Of a DNA stretch of 64,000 nucleotides, positions 33,844 through 43,900 are shown one piece after another. The translations under genes and the position numbers were made by a program. The notes beneath the pieces are model-generated. The model did no database searches. It saw only the letters and a list, made by a program, of their open reading frames with translations, and was not told where the DNA came from. The number at the start of each line of letters is the position of its first letter. Positions within the stretch are counted from its first letter, which is position 1. The DNA comes from an uncultured Lachnospiraceae bacterium (GTDB lineage: Bacteria; Bacillota; Clostridia; Lachnospirales; Lachnospiraceae), in the NCBI GenBank assembly GCA_910576535.1, contig CAJTKK010000018.1, positions 1 through 64,000 of the forward strand, in the 5' to 3' direction.

Positions 33844-35169
33844 TTATCCCTTCGCTTTCTTTACCAAAGACAAAAACAGCCCTTTCTGGCTAAACACAAA
33901 CATTTTCCGGCTATAATCACGGTTAATAGCCAAAAACAGGTCTTCCTCCGAAGAAAGAATCCTTCCTTCCCTGTCCACATACCACGTATGCAAGTCCAGA
34001 TCGTCCAGGCGGAAAATGTCTCTTGTCATTGTAAACGAGCATACCGGCTGCCCGTCCTTCCTTTGCGCATGTTTTCCGTAATCCGCCTCTTGAGATGGGT
34101 GGCCTTCTAAAATGCTGACCGTTGCCCCGGCCTTTTTGGCGGGCCGCCTGACCTTCCCTGCAAATTCCCTGGCCTCTTCTTCTAAACCATTCGCATATAT
34201 TTTTACTTCCCTTCGCCCTTTCAGCAAATTCTCCAGCTTCTTTTCCGTATGCTCCACCGGAAAAATCTTACCGTCTTCCGCTTTTCCCGTCTTTCCATGG
34301 ATAGCATCGTCATATGCATACATTACCGTCCTCGCCCTGTTTTCCTCCCCAAGATAAAGGTCATTGTAAACCACGTCAAAAATCCCTTCCAGAAAAGCGC
34401 AGCACATATCTTCCCATTTTTCCTCCGGGGTATATTTCATAAAAAAACGGATCCAGTTACGCCATGCATAGTAAAGCGGAAATGTATTCACATCCTCCTT
34501 TTTCGCGCCCATGGAATGTAAGACCTTTGAGCTGCCAAGAGACGCCACTTTATATCCTGCCAGATTACATTTATGCCCCCACTCCGTATCATCCCAGTAA
34601 AGAAAATTTTCTTCCGGCAGCAACCCGATTTCGCGGATCACGGAAGCCCTTACCAGAACCGAACATGCCGCCACCGCATCTGAATACACAACGGACGGCA
34701 TAGAGCCGTCTTCCGGGCATCCGTGATATTTGGCCTCGCAGCAATATTCATCCCATACAATGTCTATCCCGAACTGCTGCACATAATCCGGGGCTTCCAT
34801 ATGATATACTTTAGAGCCGGCCATCCCAACTTCCGGATGCCTCTCCATAAAATCATACAATTCCCCCACTGCATTTTCATCTGCCAGCACATCATTATCC
34901 AGGCACCAGACATACTCATACCCCTTTTCCAAGGCATAACGTATCCCCGTATTAAAGCCGCCGCTTCCCCCAAGGTTCTCCTTATTTACAAACAGTTTTA
35001 CCTTATCCCCAAACCTGTCCCTGATATGCTCTGCCGACCCATCTGTAGAGGCATTGTCCACCACTGCGATGTCCATATCCTTAAATGCCGATTCCGTCAC
35101 GCTCTGAATACATTCTGCCACGTAATCCTTCTTATTATAATTACAAATAACTGCAATCACTTTCCTCAC
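33844..35169 (-). CDS. Family 2 glycosyltransferase
   Basis: A 441-aa cytoplasmic GT-A enzyme. Residues 1-10 give VIAVICNYNK, followed by IAVVDNASTDGS, VNKENLGGSGGFNTGIRYAL and the metal-binding YVWCLDNDVLADENAVGEL; this resembles rhamnosyl/galactofuranosyl transferases (GlfT/WbbL-like). The C-terminal 170 residues lie outside the catalytic core. I choose a GTG start at 35169 after AGGGGAG, because the open frame further upstream is Arg/Cys-rich and unlike the family. Probably acts on a cell-surface polysaccharide. Confidence 0.85.
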   Translation of the reverse strand: MRKVIAVICNYNKKDYVAECIQSVTESAFKDMDIAVVDNASTDGSAEHIRDRFGDKVKLFVNKENLGGSGGFNTGIRYALEKGYEYVWCLDNDVLADENAVGELYDFMERHPEVGMAGSKVYHMEAPDYVQQFGIDIVWDEYCCEAKYHGCPEDGSMPSVVYSDAVAACSVLVRASVIREIGLLPEENFLYWDDTEWGHKCNLAGYKVASLGSSKVLHSMGAKKEDVNTFPLYYAWRNWIRFFMKYTPEEKWEDMCCAFLEGIFDVVYNDLYLGEENRARTVMYAYDDAIHGKTGKAEDGKIFPVEHTEKKLENLLKGRREVKIYANGLEEEAREFAGKVRRPAKKAGATVSILEGHPSQEADYGKHAQRKDGQPVCSFTMTRDIFRLDDLDLHTWYVDREGRILSSEEDLFLAINRDYSRKMFVFSQKGLFLSLVKKAKG

Positions 35170-35426
35170 AGCCCCGTCTCCCCTCTCTTCCCTGTGCCGC
35201 TGTATTGTTTTCCTGATCTTCTTTCCGCTCCGGCGCCTAAAAGGGCAAAAGCATTGATTCTCCGGCAGTCTTTTGTTTCCCGTATCTTGCCGCACACAAA
35301 AACGCCGGCGTCCATACGCCCTCATTCAACGTATAAACACCGCTGCGTTTTCTCATGGGTAAAAACTTATTTACAAGATGATATACGACAGCATCCTTTT
35401 ACTTCCGTCCTGCCATCCCCGGTGTT

Positions 35427-36347
35427 TTATTCCTTGCACCCATTCACCAGTTCGTCCAGCAGCATCGGCAGCATCTCTTCAATATCCCCGTCCTTGAACT
35501 GACAGGTGCCTACTGCTTTATGCCCGCCGCCGCCATATTTTAACATCAGCCTTCCCACATTCACATCCGAAGTCCTGTTCAGCACACTATAGCCCACAGC
35601 CACTGAACACCCCAGCCCTCCTTTTCCGCTGACAATCCATGCGGAAATATTCTGTTCCGGATACATACTGTAAATCATAAACCGGTTTCCCGAATAAATA
35701 GGGTCTACCTTTCTAAGGTCGGAAATAATCACATCCTTTTCTACTCTCGTATTTGTTTTTACCATTTCTTTAAATTTTTCCGCCTGTTCAAAATAAATAT
35801 CAATACGCTCCTTTACATCCGGCAAAGAAAGAATTTCCTCCGTAGTCATCGTACGGCATGCATCAATCAGTTTTTCCATTAACTGATAATTGGAAATCGT
35901 AAAGTTCCTCCATCTTCCAAGCCCGGTTCTTGGATCCATCAAAAAGCCCACCAGGATCCATCCCTTAGGATTTTGTATCTCATCAATTGTCAAATTGCCG
36001 GAATCCACTTTATCTACCGCTTCCATCATATCACGAAACTGAGGGAATCTCTCTTGCCCGCCGTAATATTCATAAATTATTCTTGCACAGGAAGGGGCGA
36101 TTCTGCTTTCCCCTTTATATTTTCCCTCCAACTGGTTTCTCTCAAATTCGCTGGAATGATGGTCAAACCATAGCCCGCAGCCTTCCACATACGGCACATT
36201 GGCAAGACAGTCATCCTCTGAAATTTCCACCAGACCGTCCTGCAGATCTTTCGGATGGGCAAACTTCCAATGGTCGATAATCCCCGCCTCCTTCAGCAAA
36301 GCCCCGCAGGCCAGTCCGTCAAAATCCGACCTTGTAACTAATCTCAT
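35427..36347 (-). CDS. DHH/DHHA1 family phosphoesterase
   Basis: 306 aa. RSDFDGLACGALL near the N-terminus and FDHHSSEFE (about 84) are the metal-binding DHH motifs. GKGGLGCSVAVGYSV and the C-terminal YGGGGHKAVGTCQF are the DHHA1 substrate-binding loop. Such proteins cleave small phosphoesters (nanoRNA, cyclic dinucleotide products or polyphosphate); this one lacks the sensor domains of GdpP and is shorter than RecJ. Substrate not determined by sequence. Confidence 0.88.
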   Translation of the reverse strand: MRLVTRSDFDGLACGALLKEAGIIDHWKFAHPKDLQDGLVEISEDDCLANVPYVEGCGLWFDHHSSEFERNQLEGKYKGESRIAPSCARIIYEYYGGQERFPQFRDMMEAVDKVDSGNLTIDEIQNPKGWILVGFLMDPRTGLGRWRNFTISNYQLMEKLIDACRTMTTEEILSLPDVKERIDIYFEQAEKFKEMVKTNTRVEKDVIISDLRKVDPIYSGNRFMIYSMYPEQNISAWIVSGKGGLGCSVAVGYSVLNRTSDVNVGRLMLKYGGGGHKAVGTCQFKDGDIEEMLPMLLDELVNGCKE

Positions 36348-36405
36348 AGCAGTACCCTCTCTTTCTCTTTTTGTTAACCCTTATGTCCATAATGCCACAT
36401 CCGCT

Positions 36406-37032
36406 TCACAACGTCAACCTTTCCCTGATTTCCTGGCGTTTTTCCACATTTAATTTTTCAAAAATATTGGATACATGTTTTTTCACTGTTGTCTCGCTGA
36501 TATTCAGTTCCATAGCAATTTCCTTATTGCTCAGACCCTTGCCAATCTGCACTGCCACCTCTGCTTCCCGCCTTGTCAGCCCCAATTCCAGAAAACGGCC
36601 GTACGCCTCCTGTGCCGTCCATAGCTGTTCCTTCTTTTCCTGTATCTTGCTTTCACCGCTCCCAAGCCCTATCCATATGCATATTCCGTAAAGAAGAGGA
36701 CGTATATTCCATGCTATATTCTGCATCAATATGTCAGGTCTCCAATCCTCCCCATGCCCGATCCCTTCTTCGTCAGCAAGCATGATAAAAAGAAGGATCC
36801 ATGTTTCAATCAGGCTTGCATATACAACATCCATAGCAAACCGTCCATAATCCAGTTTCTTCCACTTCCGGAAATCATCCTTTTCCATTCCGGACAAATA
36901 AAGAAGTGTCCCCCCTGCCAGAGCCAACAAAAGCTGCCCGAAATCCAGCAGCAATTCTATCCTGATGCCAAACAGCAGCGAAACCAAAGCAAGATAAAGC
37001 AGGATAGCCATTATCCTTTTTCTTACCTTCAT
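36406..37032 (-). CDS. Membrane-anchored LuxR-type regulator
   Basis: 208 aa. Three or four hydrophobic segments (about 8-28, 30-48, 62-85, 103-122) precede a C-terminal LuxR/NarL helix-turn-helix (LTRREAEVAVQIGKGLSNKE, ISETTVKKHVSNIFEKL). No receiver domain, so the signal probably comes through the membrane part. It starts 8 bp after the MotA/TolQ-like gene, suggesting that the pair works together. Confidence 0.85.
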   Translation of the reverse strand: MKVRKRIMAILLYLALVSLLFGIRIELLLDFGQLLLALAGGTLLYLSGMEKDDFRKWKKLDYGRFAMDVVYASLIETWILLFIMLADEEGIGHGEDWRPDILMQNIAWNIRPLLYGICIWIGLGSGESKIQEKKEQLWTAQEAYGRFLELGLTRREAEVAVQIGKGLSNKEIAMELNISETTVKKHVSNIFEKLNVEKRQEIRERLTL

Positions 37033-37039
37033 AACCCAC

Positions 37040-37594
37040 CTATCTTCCTTCTTTTTTTATCGTTTCTTCCTCTTTGCCCTTCCTTATTTCCGCCATCTTC
37101 CCCTGATTCGTATCTTCACCGTTTTCCTCATTCTCATCCCCGTCCTGCATATATTCAATCATTCCTACATGCAGTCTGCTTCTCACTGGCAGAAGCAATA
37201 CGCTCATCCCGTAGGCATACAGCAAAACCAGCGACATAACCACCAGATTCGCCCGCCATGCCCACGGGTCATCCGGTATATTATACATATTGACAAACTC
37301 TAACACCGTAATAAAAAATCCACCATACCTCACTGCTTTTATAAAAAGCTCCACCGCTTCCTCCGCCCGTTTCCATTCCAATAACCCCGCACTCTTTCTC
37401 TTTCTCATTGTCAGGTGAAACGCATTCAGAAAATCTCTCCAAAGCCCGGAAGCCGCCAATGCGCTTACTCCTATCAGCACAACCATTGCCAGGCTGGTGA
37501 AATCCCATACCGCAGCAAAATCCGTCCATCCCGCCATAAAACCTGCCCCAAATACAATGACTGCCATGATTCCTACAAAAACCAACAAAAACAT
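37040..37594 (-). CDS. Membrane protein resembling the MotA/TolQ/ExbB proton-channel family
   Basis: 184 aa from MFLLVFVGIMAVIVFGAGF; AAAGGAGAG supports the ATG at 37594. Hydrophobic segments at about 1-21, 30-48, 85-105 and 115-138 with a short basic loop (RKRKSAGLLEWKRAEEAVE) recall MotA topology. YAYGMSVLLLPVRSRL resembles the last-helix YGxxxAxxxxxPxxxKL motif of that family. The C-terminal 40 residues are acidic. It is paired with a membrane LuxR regulator; no MotB/ExbD partner is nearby. The assignment is tentative. Confidence 0.45.
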   Translation of the reverse strand: MFLLVFVGIMAVIVFGAGFMAGWTDFAAVWDFTSLAMVVLIGVSALAASGLWRDFLNAFHLTMRKRKSAGLLEWKRAEEAVELFIKAVRYGGFFITVLEFVNMYNIPDDPWAWRANLVVMSLVLLYAYGMSVLLLPVRSRLHVGMIEYMQDGDENEENGEDTNQGKMAEIRKGKEEETIKKEGR

Positions 37595-37648
37595 ATCTGT
37601 ACTCTCCTTTCTCCTATTAGGCGCAAACGCCCAGGGGGCATCTGCCAT

Positions 37649-37940
37649 TTCTTATTTCATCATATGCCCGGTATAAAAAACGCTTGTTCCAGTAATCCTG
37701 TTGACAACTTCAACATACCCCAATATCTTTCTAAAATCCATACTACCATGGAAGTATTTTAGTAGTAATGTCTGTACAATCTGCCGGATGGCCTTGCTGG
37801 CAGAACTTTTCACACCCGGATCCTATATGGCGTTTTGACCTACATTTGCGCCGGGGCGCTGCTGCAGTCGTTTTCCTTATGCGCAAAGTGTGCCTCCCAT
37901 GGAGGGTTTCACTTTATAAGGCGCATTTCCCTGTAAAGCC
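37649..37940. other. Gap without recognizable genes
   Basis: About 290 bp between the MotA-like gene and a terminator. I see no coding signal; a weak inverted repeat ACTAC/GTAGT flanks 37741-37765. Confidence 0.4.
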
Positions 37941-37986
37941 AAAAACGCCAGTGCATGGAAATAGAATCCCTCGCACTGGCGTTTTT
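37941..37986 (-). terminator. Terminator after the DUF6033-type gene
   Basis: A 14-bp perfect stem (37941-37954 with 37973-37986), 18-nt loop, T runs on both sides; it lies 23 bp after the stop of the minus-strand gene. Confidence 0.9.
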
Positions 37987-38008
37987 TATTTTGCCTATCT
38001 AATTTTTC

Positions 38009-38824
38009 TTACAATGCAAAATCAAAGTTCTGCCCGATGCTGCGTTCCCCTGCAGTCATCATGCTGTCTGCCATGCCAGACATTACAACAGCATCAATCT
38101 TTCTAAAGAGTTCATCCCAGCTTTTTGCGGTAACGGTTACTTTGTGGCTCTTATCAATCATTTCCGCTTCCCCGCTCTCTTCAGCAGCGGAACCAGTACG
38201 CTTTGCTTCCGCTTGCTCTTCTGCCTTTTTCTTCTCAGCTCTTTTCGCTTCCTGTTTTCTTGTCTGGATATTTTCTTCCCGTTTTGCTGCGATTCTTTCC
38301 CTTTGTTTTGCCAAAGATTTATCCACTACTGCAAAGAAAGACGCATTGCCATGGTCGTCAAATGTCATCCCAAACGAACTCACCTTACTTGCATTCGTCC
38401 CTAGCTTCTGCTTCATCATCTGCATCTGAGAAGTGGCATTCGTCAAAATCCCTTCATATTTCTTACGGTACTCCTCGTCTTCCGCCATCCGTTCAATCTT
38501 ATCCGAATCAATCAGCACCAGCAGTTCCTTGCTGCTGGCATACATCCCCTTGTTCCGCTCCACTTCCGCCTTCTTGTCAGGGGAGACAAGGACAAATTCC
38601 ATATTAGAATATTTCTTTTTCAACTGTTCGTAATATTTCAGGGCTTTATCGCTGAGTTTTGGTTCCCCGATTGTCCTTCCTTTGACATCGTTCAGTTTTT
38701 CTGATGAAGAAGCTGACTGCTTATTCACCCTCTCGTCTTTTTTCATGCTATTGCTTCTCGTATTCGGGTATTCCGATGCAATCGCATTCGCATAAGCGCT
38801 CTGGTTTAATCCACTCGTATTCAT
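38009..38824 (-). CDS. DUF6033-type protein
   Basis: The 271-aa soluble protein has no signal peptide. Ser/Asn-rich N-terminus, then a structured part (LSDKALKYYEQLKKKYSNME, FVLVSPDKKAEVERNKGMY, LIDSDKIERMAEDEEYRKKY), a long Lys/Arg/Glu/Ala coiled-coil stretch (about 170-220) and a C-terminal conserved block (SWDELFRKIDAVVMSG). This matches my recollection of DUF6033, unknown function. AAGGAGG fixes the ATG at 38824. A sigma-D (flagellar) type promoter lies about 60 bp upstream, hinting at a motility or late-flagellar role. Confidence 0.65.
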   Translation of the reverse strand: MNTSGLNQSAYANAIASEYPNTRSNSMKKDERVNKQSASSSEKLNDVKGRTIGEPKLSDKALKYYEQLKKKYSNMEFVLVSPDKKAEVERNKGMYASSKELLVLIDSDKIERMAEDEEYRKKYEGILTNATSQMQMMKQKLGTNASKVSSFGMTFDDHGNASFFAVVDKSLAKQRERIAAKREENIQTRKQEAKRAEKKKAEEQAEAKRTGSAAEESGEAEMIDKSHKVTVTAKSWDELFRKIDAVVMSGMADSMMTAGERSIGQNFDFAL

Positions 38825-38889
38825 AGCTTTATCCTCCTTGAATCCGCTTTTCAAAGTCCCTTTTGAAAAATTTCCGGTATCTGTCATTT

Positions 38890-38917
38890 ATATCGGCTTC
38901 TTTGGAAAATATGTTTA
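38890..38917 (-). promoter_or_regulatory. Sigma-D/sigma-28 type promoter
   Basis: Minus strand TAAA (38914-38917), 16-bp spacer, GCCGATAT (38890-38897), which is the B. subtilis sigma-D consensus. Transcription would begin about 58 nt before the DUF6033-type gene. Confidence 0.6.
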
Positions 38918-38927
38918 CCCCTTTTTC

Positions 38928-40118
38928 CTAATGGTGGAACAGGCGTATCCCTGTAAATACCATCGCCATTCCATATTTATCGCAGCATTCCACAACAAGG
39001 TCATCCCTTACCGACCCGCCCGGCTGGGCAATGTATTTTACACCGCTCTTATGTGCCCTTTCAATATTATCAGAGAACGGGAAAAATGCATCCGACCCTA
39101 ATGCAACTTCCTGGTTGCCGTCCAGCCATGCACGTTTTTCTTCCTTTGTAAATACCGCAGGCTTCTCCTGGAAACGTTTTTGCCACTCGCCTTCCTTAAG
39201 AATATCTTCATATTCGTCCCCAATGTATACATCAATGGCATTATCCCTGTCTGCCCTTCCTAACGAATCCAGGAATTTTAGCCCAAGCGTCTTGGGCGCC
39301 TGGCGCAGATACCAATTATCCGCTTTCTGCCCTGCCAGCCTAGTGCAATGGATCCGGGACTGCTGCCCGGCGCCGATGCCAATCGCCTGCCCGCCTTTTA
39401 CATAGCAAACAGAATTGGACTGGGTATATTTCAGCGTAATCAAAGCAATCTTTAAATCTGTCAAAGCCTCCTCCGGGATTTTCTTATTTTGGGTCACCAC
39501 ATTGGATAAAAGCCCGCCGTCGATATCCAGCTCATTCCGTCCCTGCTCAAAGGTAATGCCGTATACCTGCTTTCTTTCAATAGCATCCGGTACATAGGAA
39601 GCATCCATCTGAATAATATTATAGTTCCCTTTTTTCTTTGCTTTTAACAATTCCAGCGCTTCCGGCGTATAACCGGGGGCAATCACACCGTCAGACACTT
39701 CCCTCTTAATCAACCTTGCCGTATCCGCGTCGCATTCATCCGACAGGGCAATAAAATCACCAAAGGAAGACATCCTGTCCGCCCCCCTTGCCCTTGCATA
39801 AGCACAAGCCAGCGGGGACAGTTCCCCCAGGTCGTCCACCCAATAAATTTTCGCCAGCGTTTCGTCAAGCGGCAGTCCCACAGCCGCCCCTGCCGGGGAG
39901 ACATGCTTGAAAGAAGCCGCTGAGGGAAGCCCTGTCGCTTCCTTAAGCTCTTTTACAAGCTGCCATCCATTAAACGCATCCAGGAAATTAATATAACCCG
40001 GCTTTCCATTTAATACAGCAACCGGCAGGCTGCCCCCGTCTTCCATATAAATCCTGGACGGCTTCTGATTCGGGTTGCATCCGTATTTCAACTGAATTTC
40101 ATTCATTTTTCTATCCAT
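38928..40118 (-). CDS. Stand-alone AICAR transformylase
   Basis: 396 aa; converts AICAR to FAICAR with formyl-tetrahydrofolate, the ninth step of IMP synthesis. The sequence corresponds to the C-terminal domain of bifunctional PurH: LKYGCNPNQKPSRIYMEDGG, FKHVSPAGAAVGLPLDE (catalytic Lys-His) and YTQSNSVCYVKGGQAIGIGA; the IMP cyclohydrolase half is missing. The missing activity is supplied by the next gene upstream, a PurO-type enzyme. Starts at 40118 and 40106 are both possible; GGAAAGG fits either poorly. Confidence 0.92.
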   Translation of the reverse strand: MDRKMNEIQLKYGCNPNQKPSRIYMEDGGSLPVAVLNGKPGYINFLDAFNGWQLVKELKEATGLPSAASFKHVSPAGAAVGLPLDETLAKIYWVDDLGELSPLACAYARARGADRMSSFGDFIALSDECDADTARLIKREVSDGVIAPGYTPEALELLKAKKKGNYNIIQMDASYVPDAIERKQVYGITFEQGRNELDIDGGLLSNVVTQNKKIPEEALTDLKIALITLKYTQSNSVCYVKGGQAIGIGAGQQSRIHCTRLAGQKADNWYLRQAPKTLGLKFLDSLGRADRDNAIDVYIGDEYEDILKEGEWQKRFQEKPAVFTKEEKRAWLDGNQEVALGSDAFFPFSDNIERAHKSGVKYIAQPGGSVRDDLVVECCDKYGMAMVFTGIRLFHH

Positions 40119-40164
40119 ATCCTTTCCTGTCCCTGAAAACATCTTCCTTTTTCTATCCGTTGTT

Positions 40165-40878
40165 TCAATGATTTTTATTTACAATCCTCGTTTCATAAGT
40201 TCCTGATGCAATATCAATATATCTGACAAACAAAGAAACTTTATTTTCTTCGTTCAGGCTTGTCCACAACATTTCTGTAAATTCGTCGATGCTTCCGCTT
40301 ATTTTGACCAACTTCGGTTCCCCTTCAAAGCTTGGCAGTGGATTGCCGTCATGCATATAGGTATGTATAAAATGACCCTCGCCCGCCGCCGGCTGTTCAT
40401 AGGAAAAGGTATATCTATTGCAGGAATCCGGGTTTCCGTTATTGCTTTTCAAAATGGACACCGCATAATCCAATTTCCCGTTTTCCACATGCATGACCCC
40501 TGAAATCCTAGGTGTATAATTCGGTCCGTCCGGTTCAAACTCACGGCTCCTTAAAGACTGCTCAAAGGTCATCCCCTTTTCCATACCATCGTAAACGGTA
40601 TCCGTCTGGTCGCCATTGGTTACGATTGTCATATTCCCCAATACCCTGACCGGCGCATAAATAATCAAGCTGGGATCCTCCAATTTGGACGGGTCAAAGG
40701 CCTGTGTCCGGATGCCCTCCCCTTCTTCTACAAAAATACGGTTCCGGCTGTTGGAACTTCTGCCCATAATAAAATATGCCGTAACAGCTTTTGTCCCATC
40801 CTCTGATCTGCCGATCACAATTCCTCTTCCCGGATATGCGTTCTCTTTCAGTTCCCGTTCTAACGACAATAATTTCAT
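40165..40878 (-). CDS. purO: IMP cyclohydrolase, PurO type
   Basis: 237 aa; closes FAICAR to IMP. YPGRGIVIGRSEDG, AYFIMGRSSNSRNRIF and YTPRISGVMHVENGKLDYAV match the archaeal-type PurO family, which replaces the PurH N-terminal domain. GGAGGG precedes the ATG at 40878. It sits between carB and the AICAR transformylase, so the three are probably one nucleotide-synthesis transcript. Confidence 0.9.
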   Translation of the reverse strand: MKLLSLERELKENAYPGRGIVIGRSEDGTKAVTAYFIMGRSSNSRNRIFVEEGEGIRTQAFDPSKLEDPSLIIYAPVRVLGNMTIVTNGDQTDTVYDGMEKGMTFEQSLRSREFEPDGPNYTPRISGVMHVENGKLDYAVSILKSNNGNPDSCNRYTFSYEQPAAGEGHFIHTYMHDGNPLPSFEGEPKLVKISGSIDEFTEMLWTSLNEENKVSLFVRYIDIASGTYETRIVNKNH

Positions 40879-40941
40879 ATTCCCTCCATTCCGCACTGTT
40901 TCCTGTGCGTCTTACGTTTTTCCCCTTGCTTCCTATGGGGG

Positions 40942-43900
40942 TTATTTATCATGGATTTCTTCATGCAGCTCCTGCAAAGATTTCAGTTCGCTTCCTTTAT
41001 GGGTCTTCACATAATGTATCCCTTCCGCTGTCACCCTGGCCGCTGCCACCGTAGTGAAATAAGGGACTTTTGCTTTAATAGCCGCCTTTCTCAAATAGCT
41101 GTCATCATGGACGGCATCTTTGCCGATCGGTGAATTGACTACCAGTTGGATATCCCCATTTGTGATCATATCCCCAATATTAGGCCGGCCCTCATATAAT
41201 TTTTTCGCTTTTACTGCCGGAATCCCCGCAGCCGCAATCAAATCATAGGTGCCTCCTGTGGCAACAATACGCAGCCCATCCCCGGCAAAACTTCTGGCTG
41301 CCTCTATCACTTCATCTTTATCTTGATCGTTCACGGAAATCAGCACGGTTCCTTCCAGGGGAAGTTTCGACTGCGCCGCCTCCTGCGCTTTAAAAAATGC
41401 TTCCCCATAGGAGCTTGATAAACCAAGCGCCTCCCCGGTAGAACGCATCTCAGGCCCAAGAACCGGGTCTACCTCCTGGAACATATTAAAAGGAAATACC
41501 GCCTCTTTTACCCCGTAATTCGGTATCATCTGTTCCTTTAACCCTGGAACCGGTGAAGGATTTCCGGTAATCTCAGATGTAATAATCTCTGTTGCCAAAG
41601 GCACCATACGGATATTGCAGACCTTAGAAACCAAAGGCACAGTACGGGATGCCCTTGGATTTGCCTCAAGTACGAAAACTTTGCCGTTTTCAATGGCATA
41701 CTGCATATTCATAAGCCCCTTGACATGCATCTCTTCTGCAATCCTCCGCGTATATTCTTTAATCGTTTCGAGGTTTTCACCGGATATATGCACCGAAGGA
41801 ATAATACATGCAGAATCCCCGGAATGAATGCCTGCCAGTTCAATATGCTCCATAACTGCCGGGACAAAGGCATGTTCACCATCGCTGATTGCATCCGCCT
41901 CGCACTCCAATGCATGGTTTAAGAAACGGTCTATCAAAATAGGCCTGTCCGGCGTTACCCCTTCTGCAGCTTTCATATATTCTTCCATTCCCGTATCATC
42001 ATATACCACTTCCATGCCACGTCCGCCCAAGACATAAGACGGACGCACCATAACCGGATAACCAATCTGGCCGGCAATAGAAACTGCTTCTCCCACGGTA
42101 GCCGCCATACCCGATTCCGGCATAGGAATCTCCAGCTTTTCCATCATTTCACGGAACAGATCCCTGTCTTCCGCCAAATCAATCACGGAAGGGGAAGTCC
42201 CCAAAATCTTAACCCCATTCTTTTCCAGCTCCGCCGCCAGATTTAACGGCGTCTGCCCGCCAAATTGAGCAATCACGCCTAACGGCTGTTCCTTTTTATA
42301 GATGCTTAAAACATCCTCCAAGGTCAGCGGCTCAAAATACAGCTTGTCGGAAGTATCATAATCCGTGGATACTGTTTCCGGGTTACAGTTCACAATAATT
42401 GTCTCAAACCCCAGTTTTTTTAGGGCCATCGCGGCATGGACACAGCAATAATCGAACTCGATCCCCTGGCCGATACGGTTCGGGCCGCCGCCCAAGATCA
42501 TTATTTTTGGCTTTTGGGAAGAAACCGGGTTCTTATCCTCCCCATTATAAGTGGAGTAGTAGTAAGCGCTGTCCTTTGTCCCGCTCACATGCACGCCTTC
42601 CCAGGCCTCCTCTATTCCAAGTTCCATACGGCGGCTGCGGACCGCTCTCTCTTCAATCCCCAGAATCTGGCTCAGATATTTATCCGAAAAGCCGTCTTTC
42701 TTTGCCTTTATCAGCGCAGCATCTTCCGGCATACTTCCTTTATTTTTAAGAAGAGCTTCCTCTTCCTCTGCCAATTCTTTCATCTGCTCAATAAAGTAAG
42801 CCTTCACCTTCGTAATTTCATGGATCTCTTCTACTGTCGCCCCTTTTCTGAGCGCCTCATACATCAGGAAATGACGCTCGCTGGAAGGGGTAATCAGCCG
42901 GTGCAATAATTCTTCCTTCGGCAACGCATCAAAATCCTTCACATGCCCCAGTCCATAACGTCCTGTCTCCAAAGAACGGATTGCTTTCTGGAAAGCTTCT
43001 TTATATGTCTTGCCGATGCTCATGACTTCACCCACAGCCCGCATCTGGGTGCCAAGCCGGTCTTCAACCCCTTTAAATTTTTCAAATGCCCAGCGGGCAA
43101 ATTTGATTACCACATAATCGCCATCCGGCACGTACCGGTCCAATGTGCCATATTTGCCGCAAGGGATATCTTTTAAAGTAAGGCCGGCAGCCAACATAGC
43201 GGAAACAAGCGCGATAGGGAAACCAGTGGCTTTGGAAGCCAGCGCAGAAGAACGGGAAGTGCGTGGATTGATTTCAATAACAACAATACGGTCAGAAATA
43301 GGGTCATGGGCAAACTGCACATTGGTTCCTCCGATGACCTGAACGGATTCTACTATTCTATAAGCCTGTTCCTGAAGCCTTCTTTGGCATTCTTCAGAAA
43401 TAGTCAGCATGGGCGCTGCACAGAAAGAATCACCGGTATGTATCCCCAAGGGGTCAATATTTTCAATAAAGCATACCGTAATCATATGATTGTCAGCATC
43501 GCGGACCACTTCCAGTTCCAATTCCTCCCAGCCAAGAATAGACTCCTCCACCAGAACCTGCCCTACCAGGCTGGCCTGAAGCCCTCTGGCACAGACTGTC
43601 TTTAATTCTTCTTTATTATATACAAGACCTCCGCCAGCCCCTCCCATCGTATAGGCGGGACGCAATACCACTGGGTAACCTAATTTCTCAGCAATTGCAA
43701 GCGCTTCCTCTACTGAGTATGCGACTTCGCTGCGCGCCATCTCAATGCCTAAATGATTCATTGTTTTCTTAAACTCAACACGGTCTTCCCCGCGTTCAAT
43801 AGCATCTGCCTGCACACCGATAGTTTTTACATTGTATTTCCCCAAGACCCCTGCCTTGTTTAATTCTGCACACAAATTAAGCCCTGACTGTCCTCCCAGA

